Positions 14,301 to 26,529 of a DNA stretch of 64,000 nt are shown here, piece after piece. The translations under genes and the position numbers were made by a program. The DNA comes from Saccoglossus kowalevskii (lineage: Eukaryota; Hemichordata; Enteropneusta; Harrimaniidae): assembly GCF_000003605.2 (NCBI RefSeq), contig NW_003112478.1, positions 57,443 to 121,442 of the forward strand, written 5' to 3'. The notes under the pieces were generated by a model. It worked only from the letters and a program-made list of their open reading frames with translations, was not told where the DNA came from and did no database searches. Position 1 is the stretch's first letter. Each line of letters begins with the position of its first letter.

Positions 14301-17300
14301 TACAATATAAGGGTCGTGCACCCACAACTCTCAGTTAGCGTATCTTCGATACGCTCTTTTTATAGTTGGAACGATATGTTAGTCTCACTCGAATGCATTT
14401 ACGGACGTCGCCTTCATCAAAGTCATATTTAATCTTGCTATTTTCAAATATATTCCATGTAATGAGTAACCGTGGTTGGTGTCAATAATGTGTATATGCT
14501 GATAACTTCTAAATAATGTGGAGCTTGTGGATCAACCAATTAATCAAATATCATGTGGCACGTGATTGTAATTCGATACATGAACGCAACATATATAAAA
14601 TCGAATTCCCTTTTAATTCAGTACAATTTGAGCTTTAGATACGTCACTGTGACCACACATGGTTTATACGTGAAGTGTAAGTTCATCTTTTCAAAATAAT
14701 ATCCCGTGGTTTTTTAATAACTGAAGTCAAACAACAAGAGTTCTGTGCCTAGACGTTAATATACACCCTATAGTTTTGAAATTAAAGTTCATTGCTGGGA
14801 ATTGTGGGTGAAAACATCGGCAAATATTGGATTTGGTGGAAATTGGAAAGAATACACATGCATATAATTGGAAAATCCGTCGTAGCCTAATGGGATATTA
14901 TTGGCAAGTTCGAGACTAATATGAAGGTCGTCCAGGCTTTAAGTGAGTTACTTAACGACATTTCTATTTCATGTGCATATGATTTCAAAATAACCAATTT
15001 CTAAAAGAAGTAATACTTCTTTTAACAACAAGTTATGTTTCCAACAAACACCCGCTATTAGTTCCATTATTTGTTGTTATACTCATCTCAGATTATCACA
15101 AATGACCCTGGCCCGGATTGAATCTTAATAAACATGAAAGTACAATTATAGTTAGTCAATAATAATACGACACGCACGTCATTATAGATGAATAAATGAC
15201 GTGGCTTCTCGACAAAATTGACTGGTGTGGTAACTGTTCGGGGTTAAAATCTAATAAAGGAAAAATATATTGAATAAAGGGTTTAAATTTTGTAATTGAA
15301 AAAAATGAATTACTAGTATTCGTAACCATTATTTAAGATGTTACTGACGTTCAGACTGAATTGAATATAGAAGTGGGACATGCTAAAACGTAGAGTATTG
15401 TTATAGACTGGAGTAGGACTTAATATAATAAATTAACAACAAAAATGTACTGAGCTGAAACATAATTTTGATGTAGTTTTAATGCTTGAATTCACTATCA
15501 TAGAAAAACACTTGCGTGAATGCATTGGATACTATTTTTGGAAGTGTTCAACATCTTTTAGCCTGTGAAAAAATACTTTTAAAAACACATTAGAAACACC
15601 CCCCCCCCCGGCAACACGCAAATGAACGTCGATTCACATTAAATCAATTGTAAAAACAAAGACTGAATTGGAATTGGAAACCTCAAAATTGTAAGATTAC
15701 CCTAAAACGTTATCATATTTAGAAAACGTTAATTTCAATATGTGTTATTCAAAAGGTCTCTAAGCTGGTATGCTATAGTTTCGGTTGGGAAAAAAAGGAA
15801 CAAGAATAACGGTTATATTGAAATATAGTTATATAGAATTTTGAAAATCAGATAATCGATACCAAATTGCTAGTCGCCTGGTTTAAACCTAATCGTGCAG
15901 ATGTGGCGGTGGGACTAATGCAGTATGTACTATTATTGTTGAGATCAATTTCATTCAATTTTAGGGTAATTTATTTTCGGGAACACGTTCATCTTTAACT
16001 TTAATTTAGATAACTTTGAACAAAATCGAATTTTACAGAGTTGCACCAGCATAATATCATTTAGCGAATACAAAACATATATATGCATATGTTAGAAATC
16101 AATTAATCTGCATAAACCAATAACTTAGATCTAAGAAAAATGTGTTGTTTTATTGACGTTGTATTAATGTAAGTTGTATTGAAAATTTATATGTTTCGTG
16201 TACCATAGAAGTTTAATGAATATAAAGAGAGGTATGGATCACACTGTACAGTATGTGAAGTTAGGAAAAATATTCGATTAAAGAGTTGATAGTGTTGAAA
16301 ATAGTTTTTATTATAAAAGAGTACTTTACATTACAGATATAAATGCATATTTTATTTCTACAAGTGTGGAAATATCGACGTTTTTTAGAAACCATTAAAT
16401 CGCATAAGAATTGCCTCTTGTGCAATACGTCTGTAATCTGATATTTATGGGTTTAGGGATATATTTGTCAGATAACTGAATGAAAGAAAACGATGTTTGA
16501 CACGCGCCATACTACACTCTAACGTCATAAGAACGTTATGCATACTCCTGTGCATTTGATGCCAGGTTTAAGAACTTAAGTGCATATTCGTCAATTTTAA
16601 ACTGTCTGTTCATCACGAATTAAATCGCCATCACGAACACTGTTCGATAGACATTTACGAAGCATGAGCCAGCATACAAAGAAGTAAATAATCTGCCAAA
16701 GTGCCACTATACATAACACTATAAAGCATAAACCTGCCGGCTGATAGTCCAATTTCAGTCTTCCGAAAAAAGAAATCAATCATCTGTATTGGTTTGCAAA
16801 AAAATGATGTCAGTGGGGGGTCAACACGGAACGTGTCGTTCACCGGCATTATCTACGTCATTCTGAAAGAAACATTGACCCTGACAATAATTGATGGTGA
16901 AACATTACTTGGGTGAGTACGTATAACAGGATGCGCAGCTCGATGCTAATTCGTCACTTTTCATCACAAATCGACCATTTTTAGATGACGCGATATCGGT
17001 TCCAGTTCAGACGGCGTAGCTTTACGCTCGTTATATGCATTCGCATTGCAAATACAAGTGAAGCAGGAAATTATAGAATGGGGTTGGAATATCCATTAGA
17101 CAGTATTCAAGTATACTTACAGCACTTCAGCCCGGGTATTTTTAACATAGCTTGTCTTCGGGAAAAACAGCTCTTAGACAAAACGATTGGGGCCAGGACC
17201 TATCTTCAAAGTAAAAGCCGACACTCTTTGGGGAAAGTGTCATAGAAAACGAAAAGTACAAAAACTACACATAAATGGTTGGTCGTCAGAAACCATGATG

Positions 17301-18591
17301 AGGTTAATACCAAATGTTTTTGGGTGACGTTGCTGTTTTATATTGTTCCTATACGGTCATTGTTATTTTGTTGTTTTTTTCAGTTGTATCACATGTAGAT
17401 ATTTAAATTTTCAATAGCCCTGCCTTCAGAGTTTTAATTACTCAGAAAAAGAACCATCGTTCTCCAGAAATATAGCGCAGATTAGTATTTCCATTTTTTT
17501 CATATGATCATACTCGCCTGGTCTCAAATGCATATATGGATATTATTTATCATATTAAACATTCTTTCGTCTTAAAATGATATCCACCGCAAATTTGAAG
17601 GTTGAAGTCGGAGCATGCATGTATCTCCTAGATTCTTCTGTCTTATCAGCGATGTTTTCACTTGCCTTGAGGGTAGTTCCGTATTGCAGGTGTTATATCA
17701 CTCTAGTGTGGCGAGGCATTAAATGACGTTTGAGTTCCGGCGGGGGTGTAGTCTTCAGAGAAAATAGCCAATCGACAAATGTAATCAGAGGAAGTTGCTG
17801 ATACTAGTAATTTCACTTGTACTTAACCGTGTAGAAAAATCTTGTGGGACAGTCTAATCACTAACGTAAGTCCTCTCGATGTCTGGCAAGTGCATGGAAT
17901 TCTGTCTATGCCGTGAATGTGGGTGTAAATTGTGTAATATTCCAACATGACTGTATCCATGCCAATGTTACGCTCAGTGCATTCAGATTTGAACGATACA
18001 CTGTCTGCAAAGCGCTCGGAAATACAATTGAAATATATCTCATGTCTAATGAAATACACCTAGAGTACTGCCAACTCTCCTCGGTTGCATCTTTTAGATA
18101 AAAACGTATTAAACTGTGCCGAATTGTATTAAACCGAGTAAATACTAAGTCGGCGCCAGAGGGTAAGATATATATTGAACACAAACACTACCTCAACTAA
18201 ACAAGATATAAAAATACAGAGGCAGTGAAATCTACCCGTAGATGAATTCTGTTGTTCCGTCCTGCCTTGAAACGTGAAAAATAAAAGTTGTAAAAATGGA
18301 AACATCCAAATAAATTGCCAAAAAAATTAAAACAAAATCCGACAGATATCTAAACCATGGGTGGATACTTAAGAATGGCGATCGTTGTGATTGATAACTC
18401 GAGTACTCAAAATGGGTCCCAAACCGATTTTAGATTGCGTGTGTAACATGATGGCGTGTAAGTTTTGTGGGATTTCAGTACGGAAATCGCGAAACAACTG
18501 AAATTTACGTCAAACAGCAGGCGTTTCAGTCAATCAGGTGTTCTGTGTAAACCACATACGTATTAATGACCGCAGTACGACGTAATTTGTA
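11311..18591. other. Gene-poor AT-rich stretch
   Basis: No gene could be supported. A poly-C run lies at 15600-15609. One frame at 13756-13860 (+) contains a tract ending in W-V-D-P-R-L that faintly recalls Cys-loop receptor sequence; no exon structure supports it, so it is treated only as a low-grade observation. Confidence 0.55.
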
Positions 18592-18950
18592 TAATATTAG
18601 GTTATTACGAGGATACTTCAAAGTATGCACGAAGATAGTACAGCGGAAGTACCGACCGACACGTATTATTATACATATTTTCCCTACAAGAATACATCAA
18701 GGATACATTATGGGAATGCCTAAATCCAAAAAGTTTATAACAGAATCAGCGAACTTCTTTGTGTGGAGTCCGGTCAAATCCTGGTGGCAGCCATGTTTGT
18801 TTTTATTAATAGAGGACGCTTACGCGCATAATCATTCCATATTTATAATTCGCATTTCCTTATATAGTAGAATGAAAATACCCTGTAAAATAACGTAAAA
18901 TTACGGCACGCTGTAACTTATGGCGTTACGGTGACAGATGTATAATAATG
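18592..18950 (+). repeat. Interspersed repeat family R1, copy 1
   Basis: About 360 bp that is clearly similar to two other places, 47729-49380 (split) and 53886-54215. Shared landmarks in order: a left end ggttattacgaggatac, acgaaga, accgaccga, tttgtgtggagtccggtca, cagccatgtttgttttta, agaggacgcttacgcg, ttcgcatttcct, aaaattacggcacg and gacagatgtataataat. No conserved reading frame is shared, and there is no poly-A tail or clear terminal inverted repeat. It is probably a non-autonomous mobile element of unknown class. This copy lies about 65 bp upstream of the splice acceptor of the peptide precursor, so it may be inside that gene's 5' intron. Confidence 0.8.
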
Positions 18951-18990
18951 ATGTATATATTTATTGATGTGTGTAAAAAACATGTGAATA

Positions 18991-19015
18991 AATGTCTCGT
19001 TTCTTTATTTTACAG
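18991..19015 (+). promoter_or_regulatory. Splice acceptor before the peptide-precursor coding exon
   Basis: A pyrimidine-rich tract (tctcgtttctttattttacag) ends in AG at 19014-19015. Eight non-coding bases follow before the ATG at 19024. The 5' exon was not located. Confidence 0.7.
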
Positions 19016-19023
19016 AATCATCT

Positions 19024-19392
19024 ATGGCCAGTTTAGAAATTCGCCTTATTCTACTTACCGTCGTTTGCCTTTATATACTGGCATGCACAACATCCTTTAT
19101 ATCCGCAACAGAGCTTGACGAAGAACAGTGGGATGCCGACCAACAAGAACACGACGAAGACTTTTTAGATAGGAGAAATGCCGCATTATTCACCAACCGT
19201 CTCTTGTCCGGTTTCCACTCAGGGGTTAAAGACCGCCGGAATGCGTCCCTGTTCACACAACGATTGCTGAGTTCTATGGGACAACGCGCTAGACGAAATG
19301 CTGCGCTTTTCGCCCAGAGGCTTCTATCGGGACTGGGTGGTCATAAAAGGATGCGGCAGTCAAGGGGAAGTAATCCGGTCGCTGAAGCATAA
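19024..19392 (+). CDS. Secreted multi-copy (neuro)peptide precursor-like protein
   Basis: A 122-residue secreted precursor. Residues 1-28 form a signal peptide (hydrophobic core ILLTVVCLYILA). An acidic spacer follows (about 29-49, rich in E and D), then three copies of a 13-residue core at 52-64, 73-85 and 92-104, with consensus NA[AS]LF[TA][NQ]RLLS[GS]x. Each core is preceded by an RR site (50-51, 71-72, 90-91), and a KR lies at 108-109. This is the layout of precursors cut by prohormone convertases in the secretory pathway. The three cores use different synonymous codons almost throughout (Arg agg/cgc/aga, Ala gcc/gcg/gct, Leu tta/ctg/ctt), which argues for selection on the protein. A strong splice acceptor (tttctttattttacag, ending at 19015) sits 8 bases before the ATG, so an untranslated upstream exon is expected. 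The family is not recognised. No Gly stands directly before a dibasic site, so C-terminal amidation is not predicted. An amphipathic defence peptide is the main alternative. Confidence 0.82.
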   Translation: MASLEIRLILLTVVCLYILACTTSFISATELDEEQWDADQQEHDEDFLDRRNAALFTNRLLSGFHSGVKDRRNASLFTQRLLSSMGQRARRNAALFAQRLLSGLGGHKRMRQSRGSNPVAEA

Positions 19393-20857
19393 GACATTTA
19401 CAGGGTACGGTGATCATTCGTGAAACCCCCAATATATCGTTCTTTCAAAGTAGTTTACGGGTAGGGCAGTATTTCCGCTGAGGTAGCTAGGATAGAATAG
19501 TCAAAAAAATAACAAAAAAAAAAATAATGAATGTTTTCACACAAGTAAATTAACAAAAAAAATGTCAATACTATATTAGTTTGCCGGACAATTCTATTCT
19601 AGTTTTCCCGAGCAAAACAAATTTACTACTTTCTTTATTTGCTTCACGCTTTTTGTCTTTATGTAGTTTCGCTTAATGGTGTGGGCACGCACTGATGATG
19701 TATATACTGTACCATGAACGGAAAATCGTGAGACAAACATCGTTCAATCGGGGTTTACCTCTCGGCTATGCATAGAATCACTTAAATTTAGTATTAATTC
19801 AGTGAAATATTTAAAACGTTATTGCGCTTGCGCCTTGTATTTACCAATGCGTACATATATAATTCGAAGCGCACGCGCACTAACGTTTACCCTGCGCCAT
19901 TTTAGCAACATCCTAATCCATATAGTTTGTAATGATTTTTTTTTTATGTTTTATCGTTTCAGATAATTGAAGAGTTTCAGTGAAGATATTTTATGCTTGT
20001 ATCATATTTGAACACTCCCTTTGATTTGATTTTTTTCCCACCTGTAATTGAATTATTAGTCTCTTCAAGTGTATGAATTTATTTACCTCGGCATTCGCCG
20101 TTTTTAAAGGATTTGGATCTCCATGCTACTGCCCGCAGTCTTTCAGTACAGTTTATAGTGGTGGAACGCCCTCTCTCGGTCGATGTCAATGTTGGCTGAG
20201 TCCTGTTGACTAGTATCGAAACACAAATGGTATTAGTGTACACGTCAGAGGTCCCTCATACCGTGTTTGTTTGTTTGTAACCTTTCACTCGTAAAGCGCA
20301 TATTTAAAATTCTTAGACTTGCGCAATGTTCAATTTTACAGTGCGCACCATGTCACATCAAGACTCCATTTCTACTTATTCATTATATATGCAGATAATA
20401 TTGAAATAGTATCAAATATTCCACTTTTGACAAATAAATTAAGGTGTGTGGGAAGCAATTCCAACTTCGCCAGTGTCATGAATGCATGCAGAGAACTTTG
20501 ACCTGAACTACTATGGTGACATATGGAAACTCACGTACGAAGCTGTGTTCATGTCAAAATCTATATTTTTGTCAAAGCTTTGTACAATGATAGTTAACTT
20601 TCAATAGCTAGGTTCACTTGCTACTTTTGTATATTAATAACGCCCTGCTTTGCCGTTTTTAAAACGAGGATATTCTGTGAAAGTAATGCCAACCCCCAGA
20701 AATACAAGATGCCAAAGCAAATGTAAACAAAATGCAATAACATAGCACTATAGAAAAGCAGAAATGTTGTATTTTTGATTCAGCTAGATGGCAGAAAAAA
20801 GATCGACGCGTATATGATTGTGATTTTAGAAGTTACCCACTTGTTATTGTTTTGAAC

Positions 20858-20868
20858 ACGCATGCGCA
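20858..20868. promoter_or_regulatory. NRF1-like palindromic site
   Basis: acgcatgcgca matches the core of the animal NRF1 consensus (TGCGCATGCGC). A second such site lies about 380 bp downstream, in a CpG-richer patch. No transcript start is proven. Confidence 0.4.
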
Positions 20869-21231
20869 GTCAGCAGACTGGTATAAGTGACAGCTTGAGC
20901 TTTCTTTGTGCGCCATTAGTATTTAGTTGTTTTAGTTCTTATAATTTATGTAATATACTGATAAACGAGTGATGTATTAAATTATGCATATTACTGTAAC
21001 ATGTGATTGTTTTGTTCGTTTTTTTTAATGAAAAATGAATTAAGGCCAAACGAATTCAACACATATAACACAGCGTCCATATCGGACATATCATGATCCA
21101 TACACATTAAAGCGGAAGGGTGGTCACCTACGCACGCGTGGGAATTGAGTCCCAAGCGACGATAACAAAACACGCTAAACACGCAAAGGCTCATGGGTAG
21201 AAGCTTGTTTGTAAACAATGACACGCTATGA

Positions 21232-21254
21232 CCACCTGACGCATGCGCAGGTGG
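21232..21254. promoter_or_regulatory. E-box inverted repeat enclosing an NRF1-like site
   Basis: CCACCTG (21232-21238) and its exact reverse complement CAGGTGG (21248-21254) flank the sequence acgcatgcg, giving a 7-bp inverted repeat with an NRF1-like core in its centre. CACCTG/CAGGTG are E-boxes bound by bHLH and Snail/ZEB-type factors in animals. Use in this genome is inferred only. Confidence 0.4.
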
Positions 21255-22671
21255 CAACTCCCCCGCTTTAAGTATGGTGGCACAGTGATGTCTGTATTGA
21301 TACCAAACCTGTTTGTTCGCAACACAATGAGTACATTCAGTGTGCCATTTCTTGGACGGTTGCCGTTTTCGGTCGAGATCCTTGACTTTTTCCCAATAAA
21401 ACTGCCGATTACGACGCAAAATACCATAGACTAGTGTATTCATTAAAGGACGGTAGTCGTCGCGCTGCGCATCTGCGACATTTGTGTTGATAAACATTGA
21501 TTTTCCCACAATCCAATGCGCTCTTCTAATGGAATCATAAGTACGAGATTCGACCTGGGCGTGACTAGCACTAATTACCACTCATGACTCCTTCGATACC
21601 TTCTAAACACCTAATAACATACGTACTTAAAACTTGGTAACGTCTCTGTTTGTGCTCGTTGATCTGCGCAACAGTCAAAGTCGCCATATTTGTTTATATG
21701 AGACCCATATATCTCGCGCAAGTATCAAACAACAATTTTGAAAATTAAAAGTTTACGTCATTTTGCAAAATTTCTATGTCCGCTATGATGTATAAAATTA
21801 TCATATATTCGTGAATAAATGTCAAAAACACGGCCATATCAAATTCAAGTTGAATACTATGTTTGTCTCCTTGAATGTTCAAAGGTTCTATTACACGACA
21901 GCCACGTGATAATGCGTCGTATTACGTGTACTCTTGATATTTTGATGAGTCGCTTAGCAACGAGCAAAATACCAAGGTCATGAGTAAAACTGCGTGACAT
22001 CACGAGATTGACGTGTAATAATGTCTGTATCATGCATGATTTTAACTGGACGCGTGCATTGAAGGTGTACTATGAACGACACACATGAACTCTTGTTCCT
22101 TGGTCAAGATTATTCAGAACTACAGCAATATGCTATATGTTCAAGTTTTAGATTTATTAATTAATGCTTTTGAATACACACCCTCTGAAACAGGCAACAT
22201 ACATTTCGCCATTCAGTCGTATGTGGCGCACTTTACCAATACGCTCAAATGCAAAATAAAATAAAATACTAGTATGAGGCGTAGATTCAAACTGACACGC
22301 GCGATGAAAACCTAGCCCCGTTTTTTTGTTTTGCAATTCTGTAACAAATTCAGAAAAAAAATATAAGATGAATTTGAGCCAACAAGTAATATATCCATGA
22401 TGGCAACTCACTGGCGACGTGTTTTCACATGTCACAGAATGTTTACAAATGCATGCGGCTCGTAAATTAGACGTTGGGCATGTATTCCTCACGAAAGAAT
22501 GGCGTATAGATGTCCGCCGACCGTGTGACGTCGATCATTGCTCCAATGAACACAATGTAATAGAAACTATACGAATAGAAACAATAACACTTACAGCAAA
22601 AGAGCTTGGCTAAATTAAAATTTCAATGCAACCCGTAGTGAGTTAGCGGTATCGAAGCGGTTTGTTTTAAC

Positions 22672-22720
22672 CCGTGTGTGTGTGTGTGTGGGTGGGATGA
22701 GGTGTGGGTGTTAAGTGGTA
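22672..22720. repeat. GT-rich microsatellite
   Basis: About nine GT dinucleotides followed by degenerate GGTG/GTGGG sequence. Confidence 0.9.
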
Positions 22721-23482
22721 AATTAGTACTACATATATGTGGTATAGTTAATATCTGACTGCTTATAAACGCTCTTGAAGTAGACAAACACCCGGGCATT
22801 AATCAACCAACCGTCTAACCGTCTCTTGACATAAGACGATTATTTAAAAACTCATTCATAATAATTTGTAAAGATTCACTGAAATTAGACAACATAAAAT
22901 AATTTATCATTGAACACTGATGCCAACCCAAGTGAGGCAATCGTTTACTGTTTTTTGAAATGCATTTTACATCGTAGGCGGCACTTGATATGTTGTTGAG
23001 GCAATTCGATTAGTAAACCGCTACCGTGACACTTTTAACTACCTTTTGTCTAAACTATGTATGGGTGAATCGAATACAAATTTTAGACATAGATGGACGG
23101 AACCTCTAACACCGAGGCTATAGCACATTTCACAGTGAGCCGGCGTACAAGTGATAATAAAATAAACGCGAATAACTTAACGATATTTACGATATGGGGG
23201 TTGCCATCTTTAACTTACGGCTTGAAACTAAAGAAAGAGACAAATTGAGAAACTCGTTTTTAGGATTCCAATCGGGGGAAATGCTAAACTTTCACAGTTT
23301 GGGTAAATGCTAACAAAATTCGTCCGAATTTGTCATTTTTGTGTGGAAAAATTCCTATGCACACGAATACCTAATTACATGAAGAACCTAGAGCACATTC
23401 CCGGAAGTTTTTGAAATGGGCATCGCCATTCAACATATCAGCCAATAGGCGATGACCTTAAAATTAGATAGAAAGTCCAGTT

Positions 23483-24241
23483 GCAAATACCCATTGAAAC
23501 ATTCGGGTGTAGGTTCCCTCTCAAAAACACGAATAAGAATAATGCTTTCAATATCAGCCTGAGGTGGTAAGTTTTAAGAAAAAAGTTCTTTTGTGACAAA
23601 AGTAAGTGAAATTTCGTCTTGTAAAACCTGCGTAGCTGTTATAAACACATCTTCGCCAGTCAAGGTTCATTTATTCGGCCGAAGCCTCAACATAAACCCT
23701 TGGCAGATTTCACCACGATTTACTGTATGTCGCACGCCCTCAAGCGATTATAAGATTCACTTGGGCTAATTTGCATTACCCAATCAGAACTCATGATAGA
23801 AACGACACATTAATTCACAGGAAGCCCAGGTTGGTATCTAGTGTAAGAAATAGACAAGGGATGAAAGCTCCAGCCAGCTCACATATTTTAAACTCTAAAA
23901 AACAGACGAGAAGAATGAAAAACAAAATCTATAAAAAATACCAAGTTGAAGAATATTAGTTGCTCTTTTAAATTTCGCCAAATCTTTACCTATATTTTAC
24001 CTATATCTGCAGAATAAATCAAGAAAACTACACAAATTGACTCCATTTATGAATAGTTACTTAACGGTTTGCCCGAACGCACGGCACAGTTGGAGGCGTG
24101 GCTTGTTCAGAATTTGTCAACAACCAATCACATGACTGGTTACGAACCAGTTGAGCGAGAACCACCTGATATTGAAAGCATCATTCTTATTCGTGTTTTT
24201 GAGAGAGAACCTACATCCGAATGTTTCAATGGGTATTTTGC
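23483..24241. mobile_element. Element bounded by 81-86-bp inverted repeats
   Basis: The left arm 23483-23568 and the right arm 24161-24241 are reverse complements with only a few differences: one A-run indel, three or so substitutions and a 5-base insertion (cctga) near the inner edge. The arms include tacccattgaaacattcgg and its complement. They are separated by about 590 bp. Such long, little-diverged arms suggest a young fold-back or TIR-type non-autonomous DNA transposon, or a local inverted duplication. No target-site duplication could be recognised, so the true ends are uncertain. A 125-codon + frame (24069-24446) crosses the right arm and is not considered a gene. Confidence 0.65.
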
Positions 24242-26529
24242 TCTGTTAACGAGATTACTGATCATCAAAAGAAAGCGCTTAGTACTGTATCAGGGACTAT
24301 GTTGTAACGAAGACCGGATAGAGCAAGCCGATACGTTATCAGTTTCGATAGTTCTGTCAGTTTACTCTAACACGGTTTGCACAAATATTCAGACATTCCA
24401 TCGTCTACGTTCACTTGCCCACAAACAATTGTCAACGTTAGAATAAAACAAATTGGAAACGTGTCAACGAATATAGACCTTTCTTAACTCCTGGTGAATC
24501 AGCGCGACGCCTACACACGCCATTGTTCTAATCTGTAACGACTCCACATCTATGATACAGCAACGATGATTGGTGACGCTAGCTCCTTGGCGCGCCCAAT
24601 CAAATGACTCAATTTAACTGTAGCGAAATACAGCGTTTCCTAACACGATCACGGACGGGTTTGTGGGCCGATTATGAATGACCGGCTTTAGCGAAACCGT
24701 ACGATTCGGACGATGTTATGAACAATATACAAAAAAGTCAAAGTTCAAAGTTTATCTCATTATTATTTCTTTGGGAAACGTGATTTTTTGTGAGACGGGT
24801 TATAGTGATCCTATTGGATAAGCCCATGAGTATCTGCCAATTCTTACATCACGTCATGTATACCATGAGTCAATATATATTTCTCTTATTTTATTATTTA
24901 AGTAATGTTTTTGTTGATTGTTTATTTTGTAGTAAATTGTTGTCATTTCCACATTTTTAACCGGAATGCATCGGATACAATTTGGCCTCCATAGTTTAGC
25001 ATGCAATAATGATCATGCATATTGCGTTCATACATGCATTACTGTAATGATGTTACTGCAAAATTCCCGAATCTTAATATTCAAAATACCATTTTGCTCA
25101 TCATTAGGCACTTACTAGTATGTTGAGCCAAATGTTGTAGCGCCCTCCACGCATGCGATCATTGTAGCTGCCGGCAGGGGGCGTTCTACAGTCTGTCAAT
25201 TTCACAAATACGTGTGTGTAACTTTTCATCTAGTGCTGCCTTTAGGGCTTCTCGACAAAATCTTGATATTAAAAACTCTAGTAAACTTAGTTAGTTAATC
25301 TGTATAAACTATATATCAAGTAACCAGAGTGAACATAATCTTGACTTGTTTTCAACATTGTAGCAGCTAAGACACTACTCAAAATACGTCTGCATGGGCG
25401 CATGGAAAATTAACAATAATACATACACTATTGGAAAACAATTGTTGTTTGTATATTGTCGATAGAGGAGTCTGGGTAATCAGCAGGAACAATCTAAGTT
25501 GCTGGAAAAATGCGTTGTTGTCATATTAATGATATTTAATCAACATTCACCCTGCTACACAATAAAATTTAAATTCAAATTTCCTTGTATCAACCATATA
25601 TTGTTTATACACCTAACTTTGAAATTGTCGCCATGTCCCGTTCTTTTTTTAATAATTTTCATCATTCCCGTGAGAACTCTATTTACGATGTTCACTGCTC
25701 TGATGCGTTCAAGTAAATGATTACCACGAACACGTGGTCAACTGATTCTGTTTTTCTTTTGTTGTCATTAATCTGCAAGTGTATTAACTGAACCATTTAT
25801 TCCGTGAATTAGTTTTTACTTGAACTTCGATTCGATAAGTACAGACCACTGAGGCGAACAATCGTCGTGCGTGCAGTGTATTTTTAATGTAAATGTATTC
25901 CTCATGGACATATTACCATGAAGGATAAGTGCATTGTTTGCTTTGCAAACGAAAATCAACAACTTAAAATTAGCTAATTTAGTTTCAACCCAAAACTAAT
26001 TAGCTCTGTCTATTATACCAGAGATGTATTAAACAAGTTGCAGTGTGATTCAAGAATTGCTTCTTGAGATAACGTTAGAACAAATTCACATTTTTTTATC
26101 ATAATGGAAAAGTTTCAAGTTCAATTTCTACCATTCCGCGAAAAGTTTGACCTTAAGAAATATACATTTAATTCAAGATACTGTGGTGATTGTTGCACTA
26201 CGAAAAAATTATTAGTTACAGTTTAACCAACTCAAAGATTCTTGTACTACCAATATCTCGATTTTCCCAACGTTGGGTGCAGTATTGTAGACTGTATACT
26301 AAAGACCACGTGTCATGAAAACATGAAATCTCCCTGATGGAAATTCCTAACAATACATAGATTTGTGGTTTAATTCCTAAATGATTATTCGTACTTTGAT
26401 CGACCCTTTGAGTCACGTCAGTATGTTAGTGTTTGTCTATAACATGTTTTACGTTGCAAATGACATTGTATGTTGTATTGAACATGATGTAAGTGTCAAA
26501 TAAATTTGGTATTTGAACAAGTCTTAGCC
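24242..26529. other. Non-coding stretch
   Basis: No gene could be supported. The only marked point is a GC-rich site at 25133-25190. Confidence 0.5.
25171..25184 (+). promoter_or_regulatory. CTCF-like site
   Basis: ccggcagggggcgt differs from the bilaterian CTCF core (CCASYAGRKGGCRS) at two positions (A to G at position 3, and the last base). It lies inside an imperfect inverted arrangement from tgtagcgccctcc (25136) to gggggcgttctaca (ending 25190), so it could equally be part of a small repeat. Function is inferred from the motif only. Confidence 0.35.

Larger units (their letters stand above)
19393..23482. other. Non-coding stretch with a CpG-richer patch
   Basis: No gene could be supported. 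The part from about 20850 to 21700 has visibly more CpG than its surroundings and carries NRF1-like sites. A 196-codon frame on the - strand (20991-21581) covers this patch; it lacks a recognisable domain, signal peptide or splice context and is judged a chance ORF. Confidence 0.5.

Noticed and set aside
18566-18898. 110-codon + frame and its relative at 53964-54155
   Set aside because: Both frames lie in copies of repeat R1. Their shared residues follow from DNA similarity, and the other copies do not keep the frame.
20991-21581. 196-codon open frame on the - strand
   Set aside because: It is long for this AT-rich DNA but sits in a locally GC/CpG-richer patch where stops are rarer. No domain, signal peptide, codon pattern or splice site supports it.
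24069-24446. 125-codon + frame
   Set aside because: It runs through one arm of the inverted repeat and shows no domain.
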